Counted from the stretch's first letter, positions 8,675 through 20,139 are shown. The stretch: 64,000 nt of DNA from Sepioteuthis lessoniana (GCA_963585895.1 OY757912.1:86385599-86449598); one strand, 5' to 3'. Translations and numbers: made by a program. Notes: a model not told the origin generated them from the letters alone.

Positions 8675-9140
8675 CAGATGTGTAGTTAGGCCGCAGTTAT
8701 TCATTTTAGCATGTTTCATTAAATAATAAAGACAAATTTTGTGTATAATTTGATTAAGATCGTTTCGAGTTTTTTGATAAATGGGAGTAGCCTCGTGGTG
8801 TAATGGTTAAAGCGCTGGTCTGCGGAATCGTAGTAAGCGAGTTCGAAATCCAATCGCGCTATTACGTTCACTTTCGGACAAATACCTTTGGGAAAGGTAT
8901 GAATCCCCTTATGGTATGGTTTAAATAGCATCACTGATGTTCTTCTCGAAGTATGGCTTTGGCATTAAATAACCCACGAAGGTTGACATGCCATTAAACA
9001 AAGAAACCCAAACCCTGATAAGTGTCTTGGTTTCAGGTTGGAATTGATGGATTAATTTACCAAAATTTTCCCAAGTGCTTTCGAAACCTTCATAGGCCAT
9101 CATCAGGAGTTGCTTGCATGTGGAAGGAGTGTTTTTTTTT
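8673..9140. mobile_element. FB1 foldback-type element, copy 1, split by SINE-A
   Basis: The left arm 8673-8774 matches the inverted right arm of FB1 at 63.25-63.34 kb (TAGTTAGG, AGCATGTTT, AAAGACAAATTTTGT). After the SINE-A the element continues (TTGGAATTGATGGATTAAT, GGCCATCATCAGGAGTTGC) to about 9125. The right arm is missing. Confidence 0.65.
8781..9015 (+). mobile_element. SINE-A, plus, inserted in FB1
   Basis: Complete head (CCTCGTGGTGTAATGGTTAAAGC, B-box GAGTTCGAAATCC) and hairpin tail (TTGGCATTAAATAACCC...GACATGCCATTAAAC). TGATAA flanks both sides (8775-8780, 9016-9021). The uninterrupted counterpart at 63.12 kb shows the empty site. Confidence 0.85.
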
Positions 9141-9432
9141 TTAATGAGTTTTGAAAGTTTTTCAAAGTTTTTTTCTTAAAAATAACAAGAATATGAGAAC
9201 GAAGAGTTGGATAAAACTGAGTTGCTGATAAATTTAAAACAGGATGCTATCAACGAAAATAGACTACTTATCAAGGAATACAGAATATAAAAAAAAATGC
9301 TAAACATTACATTTAAAAAAATTGTCGCTATTTTCAAAATTAATTCTATTGATTTTAATTATTTTGTTTTGTTTTTATATGTAGGGCGTCTAAGATTTGT
9401 AGTCGCAGCTTATCAATTTCGTGTGCGATTAT

Positions 9433-9726
9433 CCTATTTATCAAACCCTCCACTCGGGCATGATATGACACAAGGTAAATTTTTCTTAAGCGGAGTTTAA
9501 CATGTTTGAATTCAGAGTTTTCCTTCTTTTAGACTAGTTTCCCCACCAAGGCTGAAGAACCCAGTCTGTCCTACTATTGACCCATAGCTGGAGGGAAAAT
9601 AATTGGATTCATACTTTTCCCAAGAGTATTAGTGCTATGTGAAATGCAATCAGTCACGTCCAGGGTTTGAATTCGTGTCGCCGTGTCCATTTCCTACGAC
9701 GATAACCGTTACACCACAGGCACCTC
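9433..9726 (-). mobile_element. SINE-B, minus, full length, 19-bp target duplication
   Basis: Reference SINE-B of 294 bp. In its own sense: A-box-like GTGGTGTAACGGTTA, B-box-like ATTCAAACCC, body with AAATGCAATAATCC-type middle, AGCTATGGGTCAATAG, TTCTTCAGCCTTGG, and the tail CCTTGTGTCATATCATGCCC. A perfect 19-bp repeat, CAATTTCGTGTGCGATTAT, flanks it at 9414-9432 and 9727-9745. This fixes both ends and shows target-primed integration. Confidence 0.9.
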
Positions 9727-9914
9727 CAATTTCGTGTGCGATTATAGTGGTGTTTTCGACTAGAATTTTTCGAAACTTGGATTTAGGAATAGAATGAATT
9801 TTAAGATGTATGGCTATGGAGCTAGAATAATTAAAATGTATTATATGACAGATATATACTATGTTTAAGACACCGAGAAGTGTCTAAAATAGACGTTAAC
9901 GGTATAGATATAAT

Positions 9915-10195
9915 CATAGAGCAGCACTATTGGCATTATGGTTATTGTCGTAAGAAATGAACTTGGTGACTCGAGTTCAAATCTTGAACGTGGCTGTGCA
10001 TTTGATAACCTGGGGAAAGGCATGAATCTATCTTTCTAAAGTTATGAGCAAAGAGTAGAGCGAGACAGGGTTCTTTAATCTTGTTACAGAAACCGCTCTG
10101 TGAGATGGAAAACTCTTAATTCAAACCAGTTCTACTGCGCTTAAAAATAAACTTTGCATCGCGTCCTACCCGTGGTGGAAGAGTTGTAAAATGTA
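9915..10195 (+). mobile_element. SINE-B, plus, old copy
   Basis: Diverged: GAGTTCAAATCTTGAACG as B-box, CTGGGGAAAGGCATGAATC, GGGTTCTTTAATCTTG, TGGAAAACTCTTAATTCAAACC, and tail TTTGCATCGCGTCCTACCCG. Confidence 0.7.
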
Positions 10196-10221
10196 CGCAT
10201 TCACATGCACCAATATAGATA

Positions 10222-10285
10222 TATGTATACGTGGGTACATACATACATACATACATACATATACATACATATATACATACGGGTA
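10222..10285. repeat. (CATA)n microsatellite
   Basis: CATA/TACA tetranucleotide run just after a SINE-B. Confidence 0.8.
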
Positions 10286-10501
10286 TACTGATGAGCTACC
10301 GATATTTGGCAAGAATGACAATTAACATCTCGAGACGAATGCACATGTCAGATGCAGATTTGTATGAACAGGAGTCCTGTTCTTCATAAGAACGCGTTAA
10401 ATGCAGCCTTTTTGCGCGACATAAAAGAATGAGTAACTTTGAAAAATGAGATATTTTTAGGCCTAGAATTCAAAGTTAGTTCATATAGAAAATGAAAATG
10501 T

Positions 10502-10990
10502 TGCCCAGTCGGTTGGGGCTGCTTCCCTGCAGAGGGGTAAGACTCCCCTCCCCCCCACAACAAGTGTCCTGGATATAATACTAAACAACATGATGGTGAG
10601 GTTCCAGTAATGCTGGAGCTTTGGTGAATGCAGAATACCCCTTCATTGCCATCGCTCCCGGGTCCACTCTGGCTTGGAGTAGTAGAACCAGATATGGGTC
10701 AAATAGAACTAAACTACGTAGTTATGATAAACTGAATTGTAGAACGGTTTTGACATTTAACTGTGCGTGGAAAGAACTATACCGATACTAAACTGAATTG
10801 TTTGAATTAGAACTGTTTGACTAAACTGAATAGTTTGAAATAGAAATGATTTTGACATTTAAACTGCGTATTTATGCTAAACTGAATTGTTTAAAATAGA
10901 TTTGATTATTTTTATAAAAATGAATTTCGCGTTATATAATCTACAAAAGTTGATATGCCAAAAACCCTAAACAGCCAAACCAAACTAAAA
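10502..10990 (+). mobile_element. Rep-C, plus, near complete
   Basis: Head GCCCAGTCGGTTGGGGCTG, CTGCAGAGGGGTAAGACTCC, TGATGGTGAGGTTCCAG, CCCCTTCATTGCCATCGC. The middle has repeated TAAACTGAATTGTTT units, then the tail GCGTTATATAATCTAC...GTTGATATGCC and an A/C-rich end. The microsatellite slot is reduced to a few T/A. Confidence 0.8.
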
Positions 10991-11219
10991 CGAATATAAT
11001 TAAGGGATGATCACTTTCAATTGTGGTCCGTATTTAATGGCAGTTGAGCGAATAAGAAAAAAAAAAAGAAAAGAAAAGTAAAAACACCAACAACAAACCA
11101 CTACAATAAGCTATCGAGAAGAAATTCAAATATTAATTTTGATGCATTTGATGTAGAGTGTTTTAGTACAGTTCATTACAATTCGCAAATGTTGTAAGAA
11201 GAACAATTCTTTATATGTT

Positions 11220-11620
11220 TGTTTGTTTGTTTGGTTGGTTGGTTTTTATTGCATTTCAACTTTTTTAGGTTATTTAATGCCAAATCTAATTTTATATAAA
11301 TAAACAGTTGTATTTCAAGAACTTCAGTTTAGAATAAGTACGCAGTTTAAATCTCAAAACTCTTCCATTTCAAGCCATTCAGTTTAGCATACGTTCACAG
11401 TTTAATTCTTTTTGAGCCATAGATAGGACCCTATCAGGCGCTACCACTCCGACCCAGAGTTGACTTGGGAGGAATGGCAATGATGGTTACTCTGCATTCT
11501 CCAAATCTCCAGCATCACTGAAACCTCACAATGAGATTGCTTAGTGTCATATACAGGAAACTCGTTGGGGTGGTTTCACCCCTCTGCAGAGAAGCAGTCT
11601 GTGTATTCTTCAGTCCCTAC
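11220..11620 (-). mobile_element. Rep-C, minus
   Basis: Starts with the reversed A/C-rich end (GTTTGTTTGGTTGGTTGG), tail TTGCATTTCAACTTTTTTAGG, middle GTTGTATTTCAAGAAC and TTCCATTTCAAGCC, then the head ending CTGCAGAGAAGCAGTCTG and AGTCCC. The short ORF across it is incidental. Confidence 0.75.
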
Positions 11621-11624
11621 TTTC

Positions 11625-12105
11625 TACACACAACTTTATATGCTATTTGTCTTAAAATGTCGAAAGAAACAAAACTAAGTATCAAGGAAAACTTAAAAAG
11701 TGGTTTATTGGATGAAAATCACTAAAATCAAGGAAAGGAATTATTGTGAAATTCCCAGAACATTAATAATAGCTGGTTGAAAACCCGTTCTACGTGGCAG
11801 AAGTCAATGGGCCTGCCAATATTTTTGGTCTTGCACATATATACATGCAAGATAGCGCTCACTAAAAGTAAAGAATGATTGGGAGTAGAATTAAAACTTT
11901 GAATTAAGAGTTAGCACAATAAATAAAAATTGAATATTATCCCTATGTAACTTGGGGGCTGTCAGTACTTAACAATTTGATACTTTGTTATTAATAAAAT
12001 TATAACTGGTATTTGTCGGTTTGTGTGTGAATAGAAGGATTGATAAATCTAAGCTGATGTACATTATTCTAGATTATAGAAGTGGATAACAGAATCTTTT
12101 GGAAA
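11625..12105. other. Unassigned stretch
   Basis: AT-rich. Nothing recognised between the Rep-C and the MAR2 left terminus. Confidence 0.45.
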
Positions 12106-12109
12106 CTTT

Positions 12110-13013
12110 CGAGGATCATTAAATAAGTCTCCAGACTTTTTTTCGGATGGGCACTTTTATTGATAGTACACAAATGAAACTCAAGTCCCCTTCAAAGTAA
12201 TCTCTTCCGGTTGCAATGCACTTGTTGTATCGTTCCAACAACTTCTGGAAGGTCCTATGGAAGTCCTCTTGTGTGAGCGTGTCAATGACCTTTGTCACAG
12301 CCTCTTTCATCTCCTCAATTGTGTCATGACGACAGCCTCTGAGTTTAGGGAATAACCAAAAGTCACAAGGAGCAAGGTCTGGACTATAGGGAGGCTGAGG
12401 GACTGTCTTGATGCCCATCTTGGTCAAATAGTCTCTGACACGGATGGAGTTGAGGACTGGTGTATTGTTCTGGTGGAAATGCCACTGACCCGATTTGAAG
12501 AGTGCTGGCCTCTTCCGACGGAATCTCTTCCTGAACTCCCTTAAAGCCTCAACATAGTAACCCTAACCCTTTGGCAAATCAACTCTGGTATATTGACTTC
12601 CTTACTCCTCCTACACCTCTCATCATCCCTCACAGACTTCCTGCCTTCCTTGAATCTCTTATGCCACTCAAAAACTGATGCTCGATTCATGCAAGATGGA
12701 CAAAAAGCAGTATGAAGCATTCCGTACGTTTATGTGGCATTTTTTCTAAGTGTAAGACAGAATTTTCTTGCATATCGTTCTTCTAAAGCGTCTTCACGTC
12801 CAGATTGCAATTTTGAAATTCATCAGCTGTGACAATCAGGCTTTAGTAGGGTGTATTCCAATTCCTGCTGTAGCTGTTCATTTAAACCTGAAATCATAAA
12901 AATTAGTCAGACATCTCATAAGATGTATAGCAATAACATGCTGAATTTTCTAGTGTGTACCACAATTTTAAATACCTGTACAAAAAAGTCTGGAAACTTA
13001 TTGAACACATACG
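12110..13013 (-). mobile_element. MAR2 mariner, internally deleted, copy 1
   Basis: About 904 bp with inverted ends: ATAAGTCTCCAGACTTTTTT on the left, AAAAAAGTCTGGAAACTTAT on the right. TA follows the right end (13014-13015); the left TA has mutated. Same structure as the copy at 39587-40491. Confidence 0.85.
12119..12823 (-). pseudogene. Mariner transposase relic (MAR2 copy 1)
   Basis: Minus-strand transposase of the mariner type. The N-terminus begins near 12823 and carries an HTH-like region homologous to the intact frame in copy 2. After a deletion come FRKRFRRKRPALFKS, WHFHQNNTPV, then the open C-terminal frame with KTVPQPPYSPDLAPCDFWLF and YNKCIATGRDYFEGD. The spacing between HQNN and PCDFW fits the D34D catalytic triad. 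The second aspartate is asparagine (HQNN for HQDN), and the middle with the first aspartate is deleted. A CCCTAA motif (12558-12570) marks the junction. Inactive. Confidence 0.8.
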
Positions 13014-13317
13014 TATATAGCTTAATCACAGCCTATACTACTATCTCGGTGTTAGATAATGAAGAGAATCGATTTGACATTTTAAACAAGTGAGAAAGTT
13101 GAACAGTGACAGGAGGCGAACATATTTATAAATAACAACAATAACTAGAATAAAGATGAGTGGTACTATATCCTTTAGTTGCCCCACCACCACTTGGGTA
13201 TAAATGATTCCTAATAAAATCCATTTTAATTCCATAATGTTCCACTTGAAATAATAGCGTCTTGGCATTTTTGGTTTTATGAAAAATATATGGACATTAG
13301 TTGTTTTTTTTAAAAAT

Positions 13318-13503
13318 TTAATAGACATTCAAGCTTCGTGGGTTATTTGGTGTCAAAGTCATTCTTGTAGAACAGTAGTGGTAATATTTAACCCTTAACT
13401 AAGGGTATAATGGTTTCATGCCTTTCCCTGAAACATTAGACCGAAAGTGAACGTAATGGTGCGGCTGGGATTTGAACTTGCTTACTACGATGTCGCAGTC
13501 ATG
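13318..13503 (-). mobile_element. SINE-A, minus, head truncated
   Basis: Tail TTCGTGGGTTATTTGGTGTC, body CCGAAAGTGAACGTAATGG, B-box region GGATTTGAACTTGC. The sequence stops before the A-box. Confidence 0.7.
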
Positions 13504-13509
13504 GGGGAC

Positions 13510-14000
13510 TCATCAGGAATTAGTTAAAAGTAACTTACGAATAATTTGATGATGATAATAATGATGATGATGATTAATGGTACAAACATGAACTTATGTT
13601 TATAATTATATTTTTTCTCTCTTGCTTTTCTTTCGAAAAGAGAATGGAATTTCTTCTCCATATATAAAAAAAAACAAAACAAAACAAAACAAAACTAAAC
13701 AAAAAGAACAAAAATACCCAACAAAAATCACGGTCACTTGTACCGTTTGTACAATTCCGACAAACCTTCTGGGTGACACCGGCTTGTAAGCAAATAGAAT
13801 TTTGAGTAAGAATCATGAATATGTTTGCTTTTTGATTATATTGTTTAACTATTTTGACATTTGCACAGTTTCTTTTTTTGGTCCATCATGAGTGAAGTTA
13901 GTTTTATTTATTCGATTTATGACTTTTTTTACTTGTTTTTTAGTTAAAGTAACTTGGTCGTTGAATCGTATATGGGGTGAAAGAACGATAAAAAAAACAT
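13510..14000. other. Unassigned AT-rich stretch with (GAT)n and (AAAAC)n
   Basis: Contains a short GAT run (13549-13575) and an A/C-rich AAAAC run (13670-13690). No gene recognised. Confidence 0.5.
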
Positions 14001-14017
14001 TTTCTTTGAATGAGTAT

Positions 14018-14253
14018 GGGTTTCTTCATTTAAATGGCATATCAAACTTTGTGGCTTATTTAATATCAAATTTATTCTTATAAAAGAATAGTAGTGGTAA
14101 TATTCAAATCATAGCCAGAGGGATAAAGGGTTCCATACTTTTCCGAAGGGTATTAGTCCGAAAGTGAACAATAGCGCGACGAGATTTCGAACTGACTTAC
14201 TTCGAGGCTATAGTCCAACACTTTAGCCATTATATCTCGTGGACACCTTTTCG
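14018..14253 (-). mobile_element. SINE-A, minus, full length
   Basis: Hairpin tail AATGGCATATCAAAC...GGCTTATTTAATATCAAA, body CCGAAAGTGAACAATAGCGC, head TTTAGCCATTATATCTCGTGG. TTGAATGAGTAT (14006-14017) and TTGAATGAATAT (14254-14265) look like target duplications with one change. Confidence 0.8.
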
Positions 14254-14439
14254 TTGAATGAATATCAGTTAGAGCAACAAACATTTCCCTTCTCCCACTT
14301 CATTTTGAAAATCGTTCCATTATTTACATTTACAACTGACATTGGCTTTCTTCTTTAATTTCTTCTTCATGCTTTCTTAAAATTCCTTCTTTCAGCCATT
14401 TCTTTATCGTTATTGCATATTTTCTATCTTTTATTCTAT

Positions 14440-14597
14440 TTTTTCTTACTCTCTTCGTTTCTTTCTTTTAATGCATTTAGTTTTAAATCTTTTTTTTTAT
14501 TATTTTTTTATTATTTTTTTTTATTTGTTTTATTCTTTGTTTCTTTCTTTTTCTTTCCTATTTACGGTATTTATTTTTTCTGTCTTTTTTCGCAGCT

Positions 14598-14645
<48 letters not shown>

Positions 14646-14748
14646 TTCCATCACCTTCCACCCTTACTTCCTTCTTTAATTCCTTTCTTTATTACCTCCT
14701 TTTCAATGATTCTTTCTTTCTTTTTCCTTTCTCGTAATTTTTCTTTCT

Positions 14749-14780
<32 letters not shown>

Positions 14781-14814
14781 TCACTATCACCTTTTTATAT
14801 CTGCTTCTCTCTCT

Positions 14815-14882
<68 letters not shown>
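14440..14882. repeat. Pyrimidine-rich tract, (CTTT)n and long (TA)n
   Basis: T/C-rich strand with CTTT runs at 14597-14645 and 14752-14782, then about 64 bp of TA (14819-14882) and TCTA units. The F/L/S-rich ORFs here are low-complexity artefacts. Confidence 0.9.
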
Positions 14883-14884
<2 letters not shown>

Positions 14885-15238
14885 GTGGTTTCATTATCTA
14901 TCTATCTATCTATCTATCTCAGCCTGGTCATTATCTACCAAGCTATCTCTGTTCTTTTCTAACAAGGAAAATGCCGGTTGAGTTCTGCTGAAAATACCGA
15001 TATTGTGATTCAACGTTACTTAGCACTACGCCTTTTTCATTCAAAACTGCAAAGTTGTCTTTCGATTTCACAATTTTCTGCCATATAACAGGTGACCAGG
15101 TAAATTTACAGAAAAAAATTTCTGTTCCAACATGTGTAACAAGATAATATATGTTTTTGTTGACAAGTTATGTCAGGGTCACGCAAACTGTTGAGATTTT
15201 CAATATGAGATCGCCTATAAATTGATCTATCGATCTAT

Positions 15239-15243
<5 letters not shown>

Positions 15244-15302
<59 letters not shown>
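15244..15302. repeat. (GA)n microsatellite
   Basis: About 59 bp of uninterrupted AG dinucleotide. Confidence 0.95.
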
Positions 15303-15306
<4 letters not shown>

Positions 15307-15379
15307 GATACAATACCAGTTGATTAATGATTGTAAATATACGTGAGTGTACACGGAGATCTATCGGTTCTGTTTCTTT

Positions 15380-15600
15380 GTTTCATGGCATATCAAACTT
15401 AGTGAATTATCTAAGGTAAAAGGCATCTTTGTAGGTCACTTGTGATGATATTTAACCCATAGTTGGTCGGGGGACCAAATAGTTCAAAGCTTTCCTATCG
15501 GTATCAGTTCAAAAGTGGACGTAATAGCGGGACTGGAGTTAGAACTTGTTTACAACGATGTTGCAGTCCAGCAAGTTAACCACAACATAACCTGGACCAG
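15380..15600 (-). mobile_element. SINE-A, minus, diverged
   Basis: Tail CATGGCATATCAAAC, body AAAGTGGACGTAATAGCGGG, B-box GGAGTTAGAACTTG, head TTAACCACAACATAACCTGG. Confidence 0.7.
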
Positions 15601-15659
15601 CACACAGAGACATATAGATAAAAAGTGCATATATCTACATATACATATATCTGTATTTT

Positions 15660-15666
15660 GCCATGA

Positions 15667-15705
<39 letters not shown>

Positions 15706-15720
15706 GGTGTGTGTATGTGT
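15660..15720. repeat. (TA)n(TG)n microsatellite
   Basis: TA run then TG run. Confidence 0.9.
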
Positions 15721-15764
15721 GTCCTTGTGAGTGAGTTAGTTTTTATTTACTGGTGTGTATATCT

Positions 15765-16020
15765 GTAATAAATGAAAGAAAGGGGATGATGAAGAAAGAA
15801 AATCGAGAATGTCAAAGAAAGGAATGAGAGAAGGATTGAAGGTAACGATGAAAGAAAGAAAGAAAGAAAGAAAGAAAGAACAGAGATAATGAAGAAAGAA
15901 AAATGATAATAACGAATGAAGGACAAAAATAAGAAAGAAAGAAGTAAGGAAGGTGGTGGTGAAAGAGAAAGAAATCAAGAAATCAAGAAAGACATTAAAT
16001 ATATAAATAAAGAAATGAGA
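15765..16020. repeat. Purine-rich GAAA-type tract
   Basis: AGAAAGAAAG repeats (15851-15880) in a purine-rich strand about 250 bp long. The complementary F/S/L-rich ORF is an artefact. Confidence 0.8.
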
Positions 16021-16640
16021 GATAATCAGAATAAAATCTCGTCATGATTCATTAGATAAATTGTTACATATTTTCTTTCACTTCCTGAAGTCAGCGTCTA
16101 ATCCAGAGTAGAGCTATTATATCAGATGCGGATTTTCTGGACGTACCTTTCAGATTTGACGGTATACATTTAAGCTATTTCTGTACATATGTCCTTCTGC
16201 TGTACTGATTTCAGATTTATATTAACTTCTAGTCAAGTACATTACAGAAAAGGTGTACTTGAAATTTGAACGTATATTTTACTTGAGATGTCCTTGATTT
16301 TTCGCCATTTCTATATACCGGAAACACACCATACACAATTCATAATGGAAACAGATAATCAATTAGTAATTATGTTTCTGCTAATTTCGTGGGGAAATCG
16401 GCAATTTTACTGATGACAGCTTTATACTTGATCAATACACAATGCGGAATTTAGCTTTTGAACTTAGAAAAAAATGGACAAGTTTGAATTTGGCCAGAAA
16501 AAGGAGGAGGGGAAAGGGAGAAGGAAGAGGAGAAAAATAATATGGTCAGAACATTTTTTGAAATTCTGGTTGGTGGTGCTCCTTACCACTGGCTATTAGT
16601 TCAGAAAACAATTCACTTTCATCCAACCCAGCAATATTGT
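16020..16640. other. Unassigned stretch
   Basis: No repeat family, ORF or RNA recognised. A purine-rich patch lies at 16497-16540. Confidence 0.4.
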
Positions 16641-16659
16641 ACGCGAATTCCTAACCTTA

Positions 16660-16840
16660 CGTTGGTGGGGTTTACAGTATGTTGCAGAAGAGTAAGATCA
16701 CCCTCAATCCCCACCCCTCAAACGGGGCGTCCAGGGTATGACACTAAACTGAATCTGGAGCTCTTTGGAGTGTGGGGTTCACATTCATTGCCATGGCTCC
16801 CAGATTCACATTTACTCGGAGCTGTTATACCTATTTGATC
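16660..16840 (+). mobile_element. Rep-C head, degenerate
   Basis: Keeps AGAGTAAGATCACCC, GTATGACACTAAACTG, TTCATTGCCATGGCTCCCAG and ACTCGGAGC, with ATTTGATCAAAT where typical copies have GGTTAAATAGAAC. Confidence 0.55.
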
Positions 16841-17261
16841 AAATCTAACTATCTGAAAATTATTAGCATTTGATAAGAGTACTTGAAACCATATAAATGT
16901 AAATTATTTGTTGTAAGAATAGTTAATTGAGGCTAAGGATTATTCTTTAGTCATTCGAAATCGTACTAAAGTGTGTAAATTATTTGTATTATTTGCATTG
17001 GTTTATATCACATAACCATGTGAAAATAAAATGAAGATTACTCCTAGAACTACAGAAAAAATGTGAATACGAACGTACAATGAACACGATTCTCTCACCT
17101 CTTGGCAAAGAATAAACGTAGACGACTTGAAATGCCATGAAAATTAATCAATCAATTAGTCAGATTTTAACTGTGAAAATATTTTTGATGCAAATAATTG
17201 CAATTTTCATTCATAAGCTTTATAAAGAAAATTCTTACTGAAAATTTTTTAAGAAAGTCTA

Positions 17262-17505
17262 ATTTGTTCAGAAAGCAAATAAAATTGACATTCGCAGGAG
17301 TGATTTTCTCACGAAGAAACCTGAAAATTTCCATGACTACTTCGTTCAGAAAGCAAAAAAAAAAAAAAATGGTATTTACAGTTGTGATTTTCTTGCGAAG
17401 AGACCTGAAATTTTCCAGAAGGTCTACTTCGTTCAAAAAGCACGTCAAAGTAGCATTCGCAGGAGTGATTTTCTCGCGAAGAAACCTAGAGTTTTCAAGC
17501 AAGAA
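17262..17505. repeat. Three tandem units of about 85 bp
   Basis: Units start at TTTGTTCAGAAAGCAAAT (17265), TTCGTTCAGAAAGCAAA (17341) and TTCGTTCAAAAAGCACG (17428). Each contains a GTGATTTTCTYRCGAAG motif. On the minus strand the units stay in one frame for 111 codons (motif FLREKIT), which may be chance. Confidence 0.75.
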
Positions 17506-17559
17506 GTGGTTCAGAAACGACTTGTTCTATTTACAGGCTCCTCGGCTAATGAGTAAATA

Positions 17560-17620
17560 TTGATTGATTGATTTTAATGGCATGTCAAACAGTCCAGGTG
17601 TATTTTATGTCGTGAGTAAC
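17560..17620 (-). repeat. (TTGA)n-tailed repeat 3' end
   Basis: TTGATTGATTGATTTTAATGG followed by CATGTCAAAC, as at 3969 and 34095. Confidence 0.5.
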
Positions 17621-17624
17621 TCCA

Positions 17625-18240
17625 CTGACAAGAATCAGTGTTTGAAAGAAACATGCAGATAGAATATTTGTATTCAGGGTGCCCATCTAGCCGTGGTCTC
17701 AATAATGCCCGGAAAATTTTAATGAAGAAATTAATGAATAATGAATAATGCCTTCTGACAATTTTTCTGTAGCTAGTAATAGAACAATTTTCCTGACGGA
17801 TATTTTCTTAACAGTTGTTAATTTCTCCCTAGTCCCTAACCATGTTTCTCCGCCGAAAAAGGAAGAATGTACATTAATATTTCGGTTGCTTTCAGTGCAA
17901 GATCAAAGGATAAAAAAATGGAGAAATAATCCAATTTTATATAAATTGAAAAAAAAAACAACAACACATTCTTAATAAGAACGTTAGTGAACTCTATATA
18001 GTCTTGCTTCAAAGGCCTATTATGATGGATGGATGACTGATATTAAAGGAAATTATCTCCCTCAACAAATTACGAGGAAATTTTTAGTTTCATAACGTGA
18101 GAAAAGGTAGATTTGTCAAGTCATATTAACGTGGAGTGTGTACTTGAAATGACTAACAAAACACTTAAATAGAAAATCAAAAATGATGTTCGAGATTAGA
18201 TTGTTGAATAAAACTCAATTATATTTGTTATTTTTTAAAA
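17625..18240. other. Unassigned stretch
   Basis: Nothing recognised. Confidence 0.4.
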
Positions 18241-18533
18241 TGTGACAGCCCAGTCGGCTGGGGCTGAAGAAACTACCAACTACATCATTGCAGAGGGGTA
18301 AGGACCCCTCCCAGCACCACAACGAGTGTTCTGTATGTGACACAAGTCTGCAACTGATGATGAAGCTCCTGACTTGAAGCTCTGGGGAATATAGAGTTCA
18401 CCATTGTTATTACTTCCAATTGCACTCTAACTTGGAGTGGTAGTTCATATTAGAGGTCCATCTGTGGGTCAAACGGAACTGTTTAATAATTTACTATAGC
18501 TGTAACTATTTTACCGTGTGCAAACAAATGACT

Positions 18534-19125
18534 GTTTGCCCTATTGGCTGGGGCTGTAGAATACCCCCCACCATGAGTGTCCAGAATATGACACTAAACA
18601 AACTGATGGGGAGGTTCCAGTGATGCCGGAGCTTTGGGGAATGCGGAGTACCCCTTCATTGCCATTGCTCCCAGATCTATTCTGGCCCGGAATGGTAGTA
18701 CCTGATAGGGCCCTATCTATGGGTTAAATAGAACTAAAATGCATACTTATGCTAAAGTGAATGATTTGAAGTAGAACTGTTTGACTTAACTGAATAGCTT
18801 GAAATAGAAATGTTTTTGACAATTAAACTGTGTACTTACATTTAAAATGCGTACTTATGCTAAAAAGAATTGTTTGAAATGGAACTGTTCTTGACATTGA
18901 AACTGTGCTTACACTAAATTGAATTGTTTAATATAGAACTTCTTTGCTAATACTAAACTGAATTAACTGAATTAAAACTGTTTGAATATATTGAATAGCT
19001 TGAAATAGAAATGCTTTTGACAATTAAACGGTGTACTCGTGCGAAAATGAATAATTGTATAAAAATGGATTTGGCGATAAATAACGTACAAATGTTGATA
19101 TGCCATAAAACCCAATCAACCAACC
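18534..19125 (+). mobile_element. Rep-C, plus, nested in Rep-C
   Basis: Complete copy of 592 bp from GTTTGCCCTATTGGCTGGGG to the A/C-rich end CAATCAACCAACC. An 11-bp duplication, AACAAATGACT, flanks it (18523-18533, 19126-19136). The middle shows about six variants of CTAAACTGAATTGTTTGAAA. Confidence 0.85.
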
Positions 19126-19253
19126 AACAAATGACTATTAAATAGAATAATTATCACATAGTAACACTTGAAACTATTTAACTTTATGCAAATAAACGAG
19201 CTCTGGCTCGTTTTAAAATTTGTACAAACTATTCGTTTAGATATCATATATCT

Positions 19254-19377
<124 letters not shown>

Positions 19378-19644
19378 AAGGGGATCTGGCAATAAATAAC
19401 CTTTAAAGGTTGATATGCTGTAAAACACAATGAACCAACCAACCTTAAAATGTAATAAAAATATGAATTTTGCTTTTGCTCTCTCTGCTTTAGTAATATT
19501 TATTGTACAGTAAATTGCAAAACTTTTATCCTCATGCACGTTGTACTGATTGACGTATCCCATTTACTATCATATGCATATCAATTTTCATGAAAAAAAA
19601 AAAGCAGCAGCCTATCAACTGAATCGCATTATAACCAGTTGAAA

Positions 19645-20073
19645 TCACACCCCCACCCTGTCAGCTGAGGCTGAGGCTGTCAGTTGAGGCTGTGGAATAC
19701 AACGACTGCACTTCTGAAGAGGGGTAAAACCTCCTTACAGAGAGTGTCCTGGATATGAATCTGAACTGTATCTGAGGGTGAGGCTCTGATTCGATAGCTT
19801 TGAGGAACGTAGAGTGCCCCGCCATTGCCAGGTCCACTCTGACAGTAACTGTTAGAGTACCATCTATAGGTGAAATAGAACTATTTAATCATCGACTATA
19901 TGTGAAACCATTTAACTGTGTACAAACAAATGATTAATATTAAAAGTAGTTAGGAATACTTGGGGAATAAAATTATTGATATTACATAGCAATACTTGGA
20001 ATCCTTTTACTGTGAGAAATGTGCTTTTATTCGTTTAAAAATAATGCTATCTACAAACTATTTGCTGACAAAT

Positions 20074-20139
<66 letters not shown>

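Noticed and set aside
9090..9115. CTGATGA...GAAA on the minus strand of FB1 (also 63195-63215), resembling a hammerhead core.
   Set aside because: Stem II does not close next to the core, and no stem III with a UH cleavage site follows GAAA in either copy.
14413..14981. Overlapping ORFs of 88-91 codons rich in F, L, S, Y and I.
   Set aside because: They translate CTTT and TA microsatellites. The same applies to ORFs at 19116-19442, 32191-32640 and 58041-58456.
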